DNA of 64,000 nt from Brevibacillus parabrevis (GCF_003710905.1 NZ_RHHV01000013.1:98262-162261), one strand, 5' to 3'. Counted from the stretch's first letter, positions 36,697 through 45,903 are shown. Notes: a model not told the origin generated them from the letters alone. Numbers and translations: made by a program.

Positions 36697-37652
36697 CACT
36701 CACCCGCTCCTTTCCCAGCTTTGATGCGCGGATCGATCACCGCGTACAACATATCGACAGCCAGGTTGACCATGACTACCAGCACCGCAGAGACGAGAAT
36801 CGCTCCTTGTACCGTTACATAGTCCCGCTTGAACACGGATTCGACGATCAGACGGCCGAAGCCGGGAATGGAAAAGATCGACTCGGTAATGACCAATCCG
36901 CCCAAAAGACCCGCGATCATCAATCCGGAAGTCGTGACCACTGGCACCATGGCGTTGCGCAGCGCATGGCCCAAAATCGTCCGTGCTTCATTCAAGCCTT
37001 TTGCTTTTGCCGTCCGAATGAAGTCCATGCTGACCACATCGAGCAAGGAAGAGCGCAGCATCCGCATCAGGACCGCAGACTCCCTCAGCCCTGTCGCCAA
37101 ACAGGGAAGAATCATCGCCAGCAAATTTTGCGTCGGATTTTCCAGAAACGGAACATAGCCGGAGGCAGGCAGCCACTGGTTGTTGACCGCAAAAAAGATA
37201 ATCATCATCATTGCCAGCCAAAAGCTCGGGATGCTCATTCCGCCCAGCGCGGTAAAGGTGCTCGTGTAATCAACCCACGTACCGCGGCGCACAGCCGCCA
37301 GAATCCCGGCCGGAAACGCAATCAGGATGGCGACGAGAAACGTTCCGATCGTCAGCTCCACTGTTGCGGGTAGCCTTTGCATTATTAGTTCAGAGACCGG
37401 CACCCGGTCCGTAATCGAGATTCCCAAATCGCCCTGCAACACTTTTCCCAGCCAGGAAAAATATTGCACTACGATCGGCTGGTCCAAACCCAGCTCTGTT
37501 CGCAGTGCCTGATAGGCTTCCGGTGTCGCTTCCTGTCCTAAAATGACCCGGGCAGGATCGCCCGGGATCATGTGGATCAAAGAAAAAGTCATAATGGACA
37601 CCAGCAGGAGAATCGGGATTGTCAGCAGCAGACGCCTGACCACGAACATCAT
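36696..37652 (-). CDS. Peptide ABC transporter permease (DppB type)
   Basis: 318 residues, six helices. DppB landmarks include MIPGDPARVILGQEATPE and the C-terminal ESVFKRDYVTVQGAILVSA. AGGAGGAATTGTC precedes the ATG. It partners the DppC-type permease. Confidence 0.93.
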   Translation of the reverse strand: MMFVVRRLLLTIPILLLVSIMTFSLIHMIPGDPARVILGQEATPEAYQALRTELGLDQPIVVQYFSWLGKVLQGDLGISITDRVPVSELIMQRLPATVELTIGTFLVAILIAFPAGILAAVRRGTWVDYTSTFTALGGMSIPSFWLAMMMIIFFAVNNQWLPASGYVPFLENPTQNLLAMILPCLATGLRESAVLMRMLRSSLLDVVSMDFIRTAKAKGLNEARTILGHALRNAMVPVVTTSGLMIAGLLGGLVITESIFSIPGFGRLIVESVFKRDYVTVQGAILVSAVLVVMVNLAVDMLYAVIDPRIKAGKGAGE

Positions 37653-37695
37653 GACAATTCCTCCTTGCTCTTGCCTTTATAGTGTTTCGCTTGCC

Positions 37696-39258
37696 TTATT
37701 GCTTGTCCAAAGTCGCGGTACGGATCAAGCCATCCGGTACATAGTTGAAGCCCGTTACTTTTTTGTTCATGCCAATCAATACGTATTGGTGGTACAAGTA
37801 CACGTACCCCGCTTCATCCTGCAACAGTTTCGCTGCTTCATCGTACAAGGCTTTGCGCTTCGCTTCGTCCATTTCCCCGCGTGCCGCTACAACCAGCTCG
37901 TCCAGCTTCGGAATGGAAATGCGGCCGTTGTTGTTGGAAGTGCCGGTTACGACGAAGTCATGCAAGTTTTGGTCAGGGTCCTGACGACCGGACCAGCCCA
38001 GTTGCAAAGCGTCAAATTCGCCTTTGTCGCCTGTTTCAATCAGCTGTCCGTACTCCAGCTTCTCCAGTGTCATGTTGATGTTGTACTGCTTCAGCATGCT
38101 TTGCAGCACAGCTCCTAGCTGCTCGTTTTCCGGAGAAGTCGCGATATACAGTTTGAAGTCAAATCCGCCTGGCTTGCCGCCTTTTGCCAGCAAGTCCTTG
38201 ATTTCATCCGCATTTGGCGCTGTTGGTGTGTTCAACTGTTCGTTGTAAGCGAGATTTCCTTTGGTAAACGCTGTACGCGCAGGCGCCGCATAGCCGTTGT
38301 ATAGTACCTTCACGACCGCTTCCCGCTCAATGGCGCGGTCTACAGCCTGACGCAAAAACTTGTTGTCAAACGGCGGGCGGGAGTTGTTCAAGTAAATTCC
38401 TTGGAAGCCCATTCCCGACTCGGCGATCAGTTGCAGATTCGTATCGCCTTTCACGACAGGGATTTCTTTCACAGGCGTATCATCGATGATGTCCAGCGTG
38501 CCGGAGCGCAAGTTTTGCACCTTGGCTGTGCCGTTCGTGAACACTTTGTAGTTCACTTCGTCGACTTTTACCGCGCCGTTCCAGTAGTTCTCGTTTTTCT
38601 TCAGCGTCACGTGGTCGCCTTTTACCTGTTCAACAAAAGTGAACGGCCCGGTTCCGACTGGATGGTTGAGATATTGTTCGCCATGCTCCTTGACTGCTTT
38701 CGGCGAGACGATGATGCCGGAACGGTCAGTCAACACGGAGAGGAACGGAGCAAACGGCTCTTTCAATTGAATTTTCACCGTGCTTTTATCGACAACGGAC
38801 ACGGATTCAACGAATTTCAGCTCCCCTTTTCGGCGGGATTTTTCTCCGCTGATGTTGCGATCGAAGTTGAATTTGACGGCATCCGCATCAAAATCCGTAC
38901 CGTCGTGGAACTTCACGCCTTGCTTGAGCTTGAGTGTATAAGTCTTGCCATCCGGCGTGACTTCGTACGATTCAGCCAGCATCGGCACAATCTTGCCTTG
39001 CGCATCGATATCGAACAGCTTGTCGTAAAGACTCGCGTATACTTGGCGATCATAAAGCGATGTGGAGATGCTCGGGTCCATCGATGGCGGATCTGCCTTC
39101 AGCCCGATATTGATTACTTTTTTGCCAGCAGCAGGTGCTGTTGCTGTTTTTCCGCTATCAGCCGTTCCTGCTCCGCTTCCTCCTCCACAGCCTGTTACCA
39201 ATAAAACCGTCCCCAGCACGGCACCGAGCATCGCTTTGCTCATTTTGGTCGAAAACAT
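37696..39258 (-). CDS. Peptide/glutathione-type ABC substrate-binding lipoprotein
   Basis: 520-residue SBP_bac_5 protein. Lipobox LLVTGC at about residue 24; the body has the cluster C hallmarks (IVPMLAESYEVTPDGKTYTL, LKQGVKFHDGTDFDADAVKF). Such proteins bind di- to oligopeptides, nickel chelates or glutathione. Because the operon also holds a gamma-glutamyltransferase, glutathione or another gamma-glutamyl peptide is a plausible ligand (inference). AAGGGGTC precedes the ATG. Confidence 0.9.
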   Translation of the reverse strand: MFSTKMSKAMLGAVLGTVLLVTGCGGGSGAGTADSGKTATAPAAGKKVINIGLKADPPSMDPSISTSLYDRQVYASLYDKLFDIDAQGKIVPMLAESYEVTPDGKTYTLKLKQGVKFHDGTDFDADAVKFNFDRNISGEKSRRKGELKFVESVSVVDKSTVKIQLKEPFAPFLSVLTDRSGIIVSPKAVKEHGEQYLNHPVGTGPFTFVEQVKGDHVTLKKNENYWNGAVKVDEVNYKVFTNGTAKVQNLRSGTLDIIDDTPVKEIPVVKGDTNLQLIAESGMGFQGIYLNNSRPPFDNKFLRQAVDRAIEREAVVKVLYNGYAAPARTAFTKGNLAYNEQLNTPTAPNADEIKDLLAKGGKPGGFDFKLYIATSPENEQLGAVLQSMLKQYNINMTLEKLEYGQLIETGDKGEFDALQLGWSGRQDPDQNLHDFVVTGTSNNNGRISIPKLDELVVAARGEMDEAKRKALYDEAAKLLQDEAGYVYLYHQYVLIGMNKKVTGFNYVPDGLIRTATLDKQ

Positions 39259-39370
39259 AAGATGACCCCTTTTCTCTTTTTTTCTGTGATAAACATGACG
39301 ACTTTTTCAAGACAATCCCAGCGGCTCATTCGTCCGATGGCATTCCCCCTTCCAAGGTTCCCGCTTTGTT

Positions 39371-39847
39371 TTAGCGGACGAAGTTGTACTTGGATTTCAA
39401 AATTTTCAGCTCATTGATGACGTTTGTCCGCAAAATTCCCGGGACTTTGTACAGCTTTTTCATCAAAAATTCCGACAATTCTTCGTAGCTTCTTACCAAG
39501 ACCTGCGTGAATAACTGATAGTCACCGGAGGTCAATACGATCAGACGAATTTCCACCATCTCGTTCAGCGCGGCGACGACTTCGTCGAGCTTTTCCGCTT
39601 CGACCGCTACTTGAATGATCGCCTGAACATGCAGGCCTGCCTTGACTGGATTGACGATGCCAACCAGACTCAACGTTCCTTCGTCTTGCAGCTGCTGCAC
39701 GCGCATGCGAATCGTTTTTTCGGTTACCCCGAGATCTTTGGCGATTTGGGTAAAAGGCAGGCGAGCATTTTCTTGCAGAGCGCGGATAATCCCATAATCT
39801 GTATCGTCAAGCTCCGGGTACAGGGAACGCCGGAATTTCTCCTCCAT
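39371..39847 (-). CDS. ywrC: Lrp/AsnC-family regulator (YwrC/ChrS-like)
   Basis: 158 residues: an N-terminal HTH (LPFTQIAKDLGVTEKTIRMR) and a C-terminal RAM ligand domain. The length equals B. subtilis YwrC, the Lrp-type gene next to the chromate transporters ywrA/ywrB and the ggt-like ywrD. The same neighbours occur here, separated by the peptide importer. It is first in the operon and probably autoregulatory. AGGAGTGGTTAT precedes the ATG. Confidence 0.87.
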   Translation of the reverse strand: MEEKFRRSLYPELDDTDYGIIRALQENARLPFTQIAKDLGVTEKTIRMRVQQLQDEGTLSLVGIVNPVKAGLHVQAIIQVAVEAEKLDEVVAALNEMVEIRLIVLTSGDYQLFTQVLVRSYEELSEFLMKKLYKVPGILRTNVINELKILKSKYNFVR

Positions 39848-40050
39848 ATAACCACTCCTTTATTCGTCTTACTTATCCATTTTTTAACCTTATAGCGGTT
39901 GTAAATTAAAAATTACAGTCGAATTACGTAAGGATTGTTGTTACTATAATACGAATTACGGCACGATGCAACCCTTTATTCAGAAAATTTCTTTTTGAAA
40001 GCATTTTCATTTTTTTATTTTCCTTTATCATATTTCGCGTATTCATAAAC

Positions 40051-40084
40051 AAAAAAACAGCCACTCCCCGTAGGAAATGGCTGA
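40051..40084 (-). terminator. Terminator after guaD
   Basis: On the minus strand CAGCCATTTCC pairs with GGGAGTGGCTG around TACG, followed by T7. Confidence 0.88.
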
Positions 40085-40102
40085 ACGACCAGCACCACCC
40101 GT

Positions 40103-40573
40103 TCAATATTCGATCCGCTTTTCCGATTGCTCCCAAGCCAGAAACGGACCTTGCCGATTCTCCAGCTCCATCTGGCGAAAAGGAATGCTTCTGCGCTCAT
40201 GCGGCAACATGATTTGCTCATAAATGAACTGATCATCGAATCCGACACGCGCTGCGTCTTCTTTTGTGCAAGCGTAGTACACGGCCCGCGGACGCGCCCA
40301 GTAAATCGCCCCCAAGCACATCGGACACGGCTCGCAGCTCGTGTACAGCTCGCAGTCGTCCAACTGGAAAGTCCCCAGTTTCTGACACGCCTCGCGAATC
40401 GCCTGGACCTCCGCATGCGCGGTAGGATCGTTCGTCGCCGTCACTTCATTGCGGCCTCGCCCGACAATTTGCCCGTCCTTCACGACTATCGCGCCAAAAG
40501 GCCCGCCACGGCTGGCTGTTACATTATCCAACGCCAGATTGACGGCATGCTCCATCCATGTTTCCTGTTCCAT
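40103..40573 (-). CDS. guaD: Guanine deaminase
   Basis: 156 residues, the same length as B. subtilis GuaD, converting guanine to xanthine in purine salvage. The zinc-site motifs are PTAHAEVQAIREA and TSCEPCPMCLGAIYWARP. The C-terminal domain-swap tail (FLAWEQSEKRIEY) matches the GuaD pattern. GGAGGGAAAGGC precedes the ATG at 40573. Confidence 0.93.
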   Translation of the reverse strand: MEQETWMEHAVNLALDNVTASRGGPFGAIVVKDGQIVGRGRNEVTATNDPTAHAEVQAIREACQKLGTFQLDDCELYTSCEPCPMCLGAIYWARPRAVYYACTKEDAARVGFDDQFIYEQIMLPHERRSIPFRQMELENRQGPFLAWEQSEKRIEY

Positions 40574-40717
40574 GCCTTTCCCTCCTCGCTTTGCGCTCCT
40601 TCTATATCCTATGCCAGTTTGTGTACTTGCATTAGCCAAACTCGCTCATCGCTTTGCCGACTTATTCAGACGCGCAAAAAAGGCGCCCGCTCCCGGACCA
40701 CCTTTTGCACACTAGCA

Positions 40718-42607
40718 CTAGATTCGGTTCATCGACCGCTTCAAATGGAACAAGTACCGATTGCGGATGACCCAAAAGTAAATCGCCTGAACGATGACGA
40801 AGCTACACAACACGATGGCAGTCGGCTTGACGACGGAGGCGATGAGCATGATTTTGAGCAGGCTCTGCAACGAAACAAACGCCACGATGCTATGGATGAT
40901 CGCAACCAGTATCGGTACGAAAAACAACAGCGCGATCTGCGTCGTGACAATTCTCGTCAACTCCGCATCCGTCAGCCCGATCTTGGCAATCGCTCCATAA
41001 TGCCGCTTGTCATTTTCTAAGTCCGTGTACAGCCGGAAATACAAAAAGCTCGCTGCTGCTACGAAAAACAGAACCCCTACAAACAGCCCAATGAACAGCC
41101 CGGTGTTTGCCATCTGTTTCATCTGGTGATAGAGGGGAGCACGGGCGGCAAAGGAATGTATATCGTTCCGATGCTCGATTTCATCAGTCAGCTTGAGACT
41201 GATATCCTGCGTGTCCTTCCACCGCGGCACATCATAGGCAAAACGCTGTTCTTCCCGCAAATTGGTCAGTTGATCGTACACCTTGTTCGGCACGACGGCC
41301 AGACGCTCAAAATCGATGCCGCTGATCAGCGGGTTCATTTTCGTATCCGTTTTGACGATCAGCTCCTGGTTGCCCACGCGCAACGTCTTTTGCTTCACAG
41401 CGTCATCAAACCACAAGAGCAGCAAAAACACTTCGTTGTCGGCCATTTTCAGCTCGCGCGAATTGGCGGCCACGGCGATGCGGTTGTAATCGGACAGTTT
41501 TACGACCCCGATTCTCTCCATATTCGGAGCCTCGGGCAGCACGCGCATGGACACCTGATATTTTTCAAAAGAAAAGCCGCCTTGCTGCAAGCTGTTTTCA
41601 ATCAACTGCAAATGCGCGTCCTTGTCAGGATTGCCTGCTTTGCTCTGGTATTCAAACGCAAACGGATTCGTCTTCACGACTGTCTCCTGGATCGAACCTG
41701 CCAAGGCAGCCAACGTCCCAATCGCACAAAAGGCGACCGTCGAAACGATACAGACCAGGAAAAACATTCTCGCGTTGTCTTTCATCCGGTACGCCAGGTC
41801 AGATAGCGTCAGGAGATTCGTGCGCCGCCAGTAAATCGCTCGACGCTTCTTCAAATATTCAATCAGGATCACGCTCAGCTGTGTAAACAGCAAGTACGTT
41901 CCTACCACTGTCAAAGCGGTCACCGGCAACACAAGCGCCACCACGTAGATGCCGTCTGCTGTCAGGGCAAGCCAATAGCTCATTCCGAGCAAGGCAACCG
42001 CTACGAGCGACAGCACGATCGACGCGCTAGGCTCCCGCTTGGGACGGCGGCTCCCCTGCAACAGTTCAAGCAGGCTGCGGCTTCTGAGCAACAGCACAGT
42101 AAACAGTGAGATCGCCGCGAACAAAATAAGAAACGCCACCACTGTCAGCCCTATCGCTTTCCAGGGCAGATAAAAACCCAATGCCTTCACATCGAGCAGA
42201 AAGCCCGCAAACTGGAAAAACAGCTTGGCCAGCACCATCCCAAGACCGATCCCAAACGCGATGGAGACGACCCCGATCAGCATGTTTTCCATGCAGATGA
42301 GCACATTGCGCTGCATCGGAGTCATGCCGTGCATGAACAAAATCCCAAATTCCTTTTCCCGCTTTTTCAAAAACGCTCCCACGCAGTAGAAGAGGAAAAA
42401 GAACGAAAACAGAAAGATGACGTATTCCGCTACGATCATCCCGGTCGCTACTGATTCATGAATCTCCTCGCCGACAATTCCCGGATGGAAAATGAACATG
42501 GCGTAGACGAAAAAGATCATGACAGAGAACACGCTGCTCATGAAAAAGGCAGCATAAGTACGTTTATTGCGCAAAACATTATTACACGCGAATTGTCGAA
42601 AGGTCAT
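40718..42607 (-). CDS. bceB: Bacitracin-type peptide resistance ABC permease BceB
   Basis: 629-residue FtsX-family permease with ten predicted helices and a large extracellular domain (about residues 310-500) between helices 7 and 8, the hallmark of Bce-type transporters. They detoxify and sense cell-wall antibiotics such as bacitracin and nisin-like peptides. N-terminus MTFRQFACNNVLRNKRTYAA is typical. The start lies 26 bases inside bceA. Confidence 0.9.
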   Translation of the reverse strand: MTFRQFACNNVLRNKRTYAAFFMSSVFSVMIFFVYAMFIFHPGIVGEEIHESVATGMIVAEYVIFLFSFFFLFYCVGAFLKKREKEFGILFMHGMTPMQRNVLICMENMLIGVVSIAFGIGLGMVLAKLFFQFAGFLLDVKALGFYLPWKAIGLTVVAFLILFAAISLFTVLLLRSRSLLELLQGSRRPKREPSASIVLSLVAVALLGMSYWLALTADGIYVVALVLPVTALTVVGTYLLFTQLSVILIEYLKKRRAIYWRRTNLLTLSDLAYRMKDNARMFFLVCIVSTVAFCAIGTLAALAGSIQETVVKTNPFAFEYQSKAGNPDKDAHLQLIENSLQQGGFSFEKYQVSMRVLPEAPNMERIGVVKLSDYNRIAVAANSRELKMADNEVFLLLLWFDDAVKQKTLRVGNQELIVKTDTKMNPLISGIDFERLAVVPNKVYDQLTNLREEQRFAYDVPRWKDTQDISLKLTDEIEHRNDIHSFAARAPLYHQMKQMANTGLFIGLFVGVLFFVAAASFLYFRLYTDLENDKRHYGAIAKIGLTDAELTRIVTTQIALLFFVPILVAIIHSIVAFVSLQSLLKIMLIASVVKPTAIVLCSFVIVQAIYFWVIRNRYLFHLKRSMNRI

Positions 42608-43352
42608 AGGTGTTCCCTCCCAAAAACGATAGCGCGTCAATAATCTTTTGGAAAAACGCCTGACGGTTCTCTCCCCGGTACATTTCGTTATGCAACTGCC
42701 CGTCTTTGATAAAAATGACCCGATGACAGTAGCTGGCTGCCAGGGCATCGTGCGTCACCATCATCATCGTCGTATTGTCCGCTTTATTGATCGCTTCCAA
42801 AGTCTCCATGACATTTCGCGAAGACTTGGAATCGAGGTTTCCCGTAGGCTCGTCGGCCAAAAGCAGCGAAGGGGAATGGATGATAGCGCGAGCGATGGCG
42901 GTCTTTTGACGCTGCCCGCCGGATACCTCGTATGTACGCTTATCCAAAATGTCCAAAATTCCCAGCTTCGTAGCCACATTTTGCAGCTTTTCTTCCATCG
43001 TCTGAACTTTGACGTTTTCCAGCGTAAGCGGCAAAACGATATTTTCACCAATCGTCAGGGTATCGAGCAAATTGAAATCCTGGAACACAAAGCCCAACTC
43101 GCGGCGACGGAAGAGCGCCAGCTTGTCTTTTTTCAACAAGTGCGGATTCGTTCCATTCAAGAGAACAGCCCCCGATGTAGGAGAGTCAATCGTGGAGATC
43201 ATATTTAAAAGCGTCGTTTTCCCGCTGCCGGATGGACCCATGATACCGACAAATTCTCCTTTGCGAATCGAAAAATCGATATCGGTCAACGCGCGGTATG
43301 TCACTTTGCCTCCGTATATTTTACTCAGACTGTTCACCGCAAGCATTTCCAT
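42582..43352 (-). CDS. bceA: Bce-type ABC transporter ATP-binding protein
   Basis: 256-residue MacB-like ATPase. Walker [14 protein letters not shown], signature VSGGQRQKTAIARA, Walker B LLLADEPTGNLD. GAGGAAAGG precedes the ATG at 43352. It forms the transporter and the sensory complex with BceB and BceS. The promoter with the BceR-like operator lies in the 70-base gap after bceS. Confidence 0.93.
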   Translation of the reverse strand: MEMLAVNSLSKIYGGKVTYRALTDIDFSIRKGEFVGIMGPSGSGKTTLLNMISTIDSPTSGAVLLNGTNPHLLKKDKLALFRRRELGFVFQDFNLLDTLTIGENIVLPLTLENVKVQTMEEKLQNVATKLGILDILDKRTYEVSGGQRQKTAIARAIIHSPSLLLADEPTGNLDSKSSRNVMETLEAINKADNTTMMMVTHDALAASYCHRVIFIKDGQLHNEMYRGENRQAFFQKIIDALSFLGGNTYDLSTIRV

Positions 43353-43387
43353 GCGTCTTTCCCCTTTCCTCTGACATCCCACTTTTC

Positions 43388-43453
43388 ACTATACGAGGGC
43401 GCACGTTTTTCAACTATCGATTTAACTTTCATCATCCTTACGTTCTTGTAAGG
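43388..43453 (-). promoter_or_regulatory. BceR-like operator and bceAB promoter
   Basis: The palindrome CCTTAC-GTTCTT-GTAAGG (43436-43453) overlaps the end of bceS. Its core (43438-43451) is centred at 43444.5, exactly 51.5 bases upstream of the first base of TATAGT (43393-43388, minus strand). No good -35 is seen. The leader to bceA is about 30 bases. Confidence 0.72.
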
Positions 43454-44438
43454 TTGGCACCACCGCAGACAGGACAAGGCGGACTGTCGTGCCCTCGCCC
43501 ACTTCGGAGTCCATTTCCACGCCATGGTGCAGCCGTCCGCAAATTTCCTTGACTAAGTACAGGCCCATCCCGGTCGATTCAGGATACTTGCGGCCATTTT
43601 CCCCGGTAAAATACGGCTTGAACACCCGTCTGATATCCTCGGCTGGTATGCCGATCCCGTAGTCTTGCACTTCCAGGACGACATGCTGCCCGCGTTCGTA
43701 CGCTCGGATCGTCACCTTGTTGCTTTTCCCTGCCGAATAGCGAACCGCGTTGGTCAAAAGCTGGTTCAACACAAACGAAAGCCATTTGTCGTCGGATTCC
43801 ACTCGCCAGTTCTCTTCTATTTTCAGCTCCGGATACACTTGATTGCGGATAAACAACCGCTTGTTTTCCGCCAGCACGTTTTGCGTCAATGTGCGAATCG
43901 CCACAGGCTCGATCAAAAAGTCCTGTTCAAAGCGGTCCAGCCGCGCTATGTACAGCACTGTTTCCAAGCCGCGCTTGATCCGGTCGATTTCTTCACGCAC
44001 GCTCTCCGATTTCGGATCATCTTCATTTTGCAGCAGCAAATGGATGACGGAGATCGGCGTTTTCATCTGGTGCACCCATTGCTGGATAAACGTCGTGTAA
44101 TCGCGCTGCTTGTTCTCGTACGCGTGCAGTTGCTCCTTGTACAGCCGATACTGCTCCAGGCTTTTCTCGTCCAAGGCGCGGCAAAGCGCTGCGTTTCCGT
44201 ACGTCTGCGTCAGCTCCTCCAACGTTTCTACCGGCTTGCTCAAGCGCTGGTAAATCAACCGATGGGTCAAATAACGCACGACCAGAAAAGCTCCGGCAAA
44301 AAACACGGACAAAAACATCACGTAAATAACCAAGGATTCGTTCCAGTAGCCGTCCATGGCGAAAATCAAAATCAGCAAAAACAGCTGAACGAGAAAAAAG
44401 GCGGCAAAGGCCCATTGATCCCTGAGGAACAGCTTCAT
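43422..44438 (-). CDS. bceS: Intramembrane-sensing histidine kinase BceS
   Basis: 338 residues. Two N-terminal membrane helices joined by a very short loop, without an extracellular sensor, identify the intramembrane-sensing class that gets its signal from the BceAB transporter. The phospho-acceptor His is in QWVHQMKTPISVIH. The N, G1 and G2 boxes are LTNAVRYS, DYGIGIPAED and GMGLYLVKEI. The ATG overlaps the bceR stop. Confidence 0.93.
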   Translation of the reverse strand: MKLFLRDQWAFAAFFLVQLFLLILIFAMDGYWNESLVIYVMFLSVFFAGAFLVVRYLTHRLIYQRLSKPVETLEELTQTYGNAALCRALDEKSLEQYRLYKEQLHAYENKQRDYTTFIQQWVHQMKTPISVIHLLLQNEDDPKSESVREEIDRIKRGLETVLYIARLDRFEQDFLIEPVAIRTLTQNVLAENKRLFIRNQVYPELKIEENWRVESDDKWLSFVLNQLLTNAVRYSAGKSNKVTIRAYERGQHVVLEVQDYGIGIPAEDIRRVFKPYFTGENGRKYPESTGMGLYLVKEICGRLHHGVEMDSEVGEGTTVRLVLSAVVPTLQERKDDES

Positions 44439-45133
44439 TGCCCATCCTCCCAGGTCGCTCGCAGACGATAGCCCGAACCGCGCACAGTCTCGACGGCTCC
44501 TTCCAGCCCGATGTCTTTCAGCTTTCCGCGCACACGCGTGATGTACACGTTCAACGTGTTTTCATCGACGAATTGCTCGTCCCACAGCTTTTCCAACAGG
44601 CGCTCCCTGCTCACGACGCGCGGGTATTGATTCATCAACGCTTCCAGCAGCAGCGCCTCTTTTTTGCTCAGCTCGATCTTCGTATCGTTCATCGAAAGCT
44701 CCATCCGCTCCAAAAACAGCTTCAGTCCCGCAACCTCTACCGTGCGTTCCCCTTCCTGCGGCGCGTATTGCCCGTATGCGCGGCGCAGCTGGCTGCGAAT
44801 TTTCGCCAGCACCACATCGTAGTCGAACGGCTTGGTAATGTAGTCGTCTGCGCCATTTTCCAGCGCCATGACCTGATCCATCTTGCTCTCCCGCGCGGAA
44901 ATAAACAAAATCGGGCAGTTGGACTCCTGCCGCATCTGTCTGCACCAGTAAAAGCCGTCAAACTTGGGCAAGTTCACATCCAGCAGTACCAGATCGGGCC
45001 GCCTGTCTATGAACACATCCATGACGCGGTCAAAATGCTCGACGTTGACCGTTTGAAATCCGTATTTTTCCAGCTGTTCTTGCAAAAGCTGGTTGATCTT
45101 CGGGTCGTCTTCCACAATCATGATTGTCGACAT
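44435..45133 (-). CDS. bceR: OmpR-type response regulator BceR
   Basis: 232 residues. Receiver with acidic MIVEDDPK, phospho-Asp in LVLLDVNLP, Lys in YITKPFD; winged helix at the C-terminus (VSRERLLEKLWDEQFVDENT, then YITRVRGKLKDIG). It should bind the TnACA-N4-TGTAA-type sites noted at 43436, 45888 and 11065. An extended -10 (TGGTATAGT, near 45180) lies upstream and suggests a constitutive promoter. Confidence 0.93.
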   Translation of the reverse strand: MSTIMIVEDDPKINQLLQEQLEKYGFQTVNVEHFDRVMDVFIDRRPDLVLLDVNLPKFDGFYWCRQMRQESNCPILFISARESKMDQVMALENGADDYITKPFDYDVVLAKIRSQLRRAYGQYAPQEGERTVEVAGLKLFLERMELSMNDTKIELSKKEALLLEALMNQYPRVVSRERLLEKLWDEQFVDENTLNVYITRVRGKLKDIGLEGAVETVRGSGYRLRATWEDGQ

Positions 45134-45256
45134 CAGCTTATACTCCTCTCATCGCGAATCTCCTAATTCTTCCTCTCTCTACTATACCACTAGAAAACTC
45201 GGCAACGCCAACTGCGCCAAGCTGTCCGAATCACGCCACGCCCGTTTTCGCCCAAC

Positions 45257-45286
45257 AAAAAAAGGCGGTATTGTCATCCGCCTTCA
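45257..45286 (-). terminator. Terminator after the ECF sigma factor gene
   Basis: On the minus strand AGGCGG pairs with CCGCCT and is followed by T7; it begins at the sigma-factor stop codon. Confidence 0.88.
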
Positions 45287-45799
45287 AGCTTTTGCATCCA
45301 TCATTTGCTGAAGTTTTTTGATCCCGCGAAAATGCAGGATTTTGACTGAAGCCTCTGTCTTGCCCAAAATCTCGGCAATCTCGTTCATGCGCAAATCAGC
45401 GAGATAGCGCAAAGAAATCACGTTGCGTTGATCTGTCGTCAAGGTGTGTACCTTTTGCCACAGCCCCTCCGTCGTTTCTTGCGTCAGCAGGCACTCCTCC
45501 GGCAGCTTGTCAGTCGCGGCCATTGTGCTGAAAGTGTCCTGATCAACCGGGCATTCCCGTTTTTTGCGCATGTGGTCAATCAGGGCATTATGCGCGATGC
45601 GGAAAATCCATGCCCCAAAAGGATGGCGGCCATCGTATTGATCCAGCTTCGAGTATACTTTGATGAACACAGTCGTTGTCAGGTCTTCCACGTCCCAGAT
45701 GTTCTTTACGCGGTAGCGGAAATAGCGGTATATTTTGGCGGAATAATCTTCGTAAATTTGTCTTTGGTTTGGTTTCGCATAAATGAGTGCAGTAGTCAT
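45284..45799 (-). CDS. ECF-type RNA polymerase sigma factor
   Basis: 171 residues. Region 2 includes VEDLTTTVFIKVYSKLDQYD and the DNA-melting segment FGAWIFRIAHNALIDHMRKK; region 4 ends RMNEIAEILGKTEASVKILH. GGGAGATCGATT precedes the ATG at 45799. No anti-sigma gene is adjacent: the next gene downstream is bceR, behind a terminator. The promoter instead carries a BceR-like operator, so activity may be set at transcription by the two-component system. Confidence 0.9.
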   Translation of the reverse strand: MTTALIYAKPNQRQIYEDYSAKIYRYFRYRVKNIWDVEDLTTTVFIKVYSKLDQYDGRHPFGAWIFRIAHNALIDHMRKKRECPVDQDTFSTMAATDKLPEECLLTQETTEGLWQKVHTLTTDQRNVISLRYLADLRMNEIAEILGKTEASVKILHFRGIKKLQQMMDAKA

Positions 45800-45838
45800 A
45801 ATCGATCTCCCATTTCGTGATCCGTATGAGTTGATCTC

Positions 45839-45903
45839 ATTGTAAAACGGATCAGAGGCAGGAACCATCGAGTTATATTTCAAGAAGCTTACACTTTTGT
45901 AAG
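45839..45903 (-). promoter_or_regulatory. BceR-like operator and promoter of the ECF sigma gene
   Basis: CTTAC-ACTTTT-GTAAG (45888-45903) contains TTACA-N4-TGTAA, a perfect match to the BceR-family motif. The core centre at 45895.5 is 51.5 bases from the first base of TACAAT (45844-45839, minus strand), the same geometry as at bceAB and the 11167 lipoprotein gene. The -35 position is non-consensus, as expected for an activated promoter. Confidence 0.72.
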
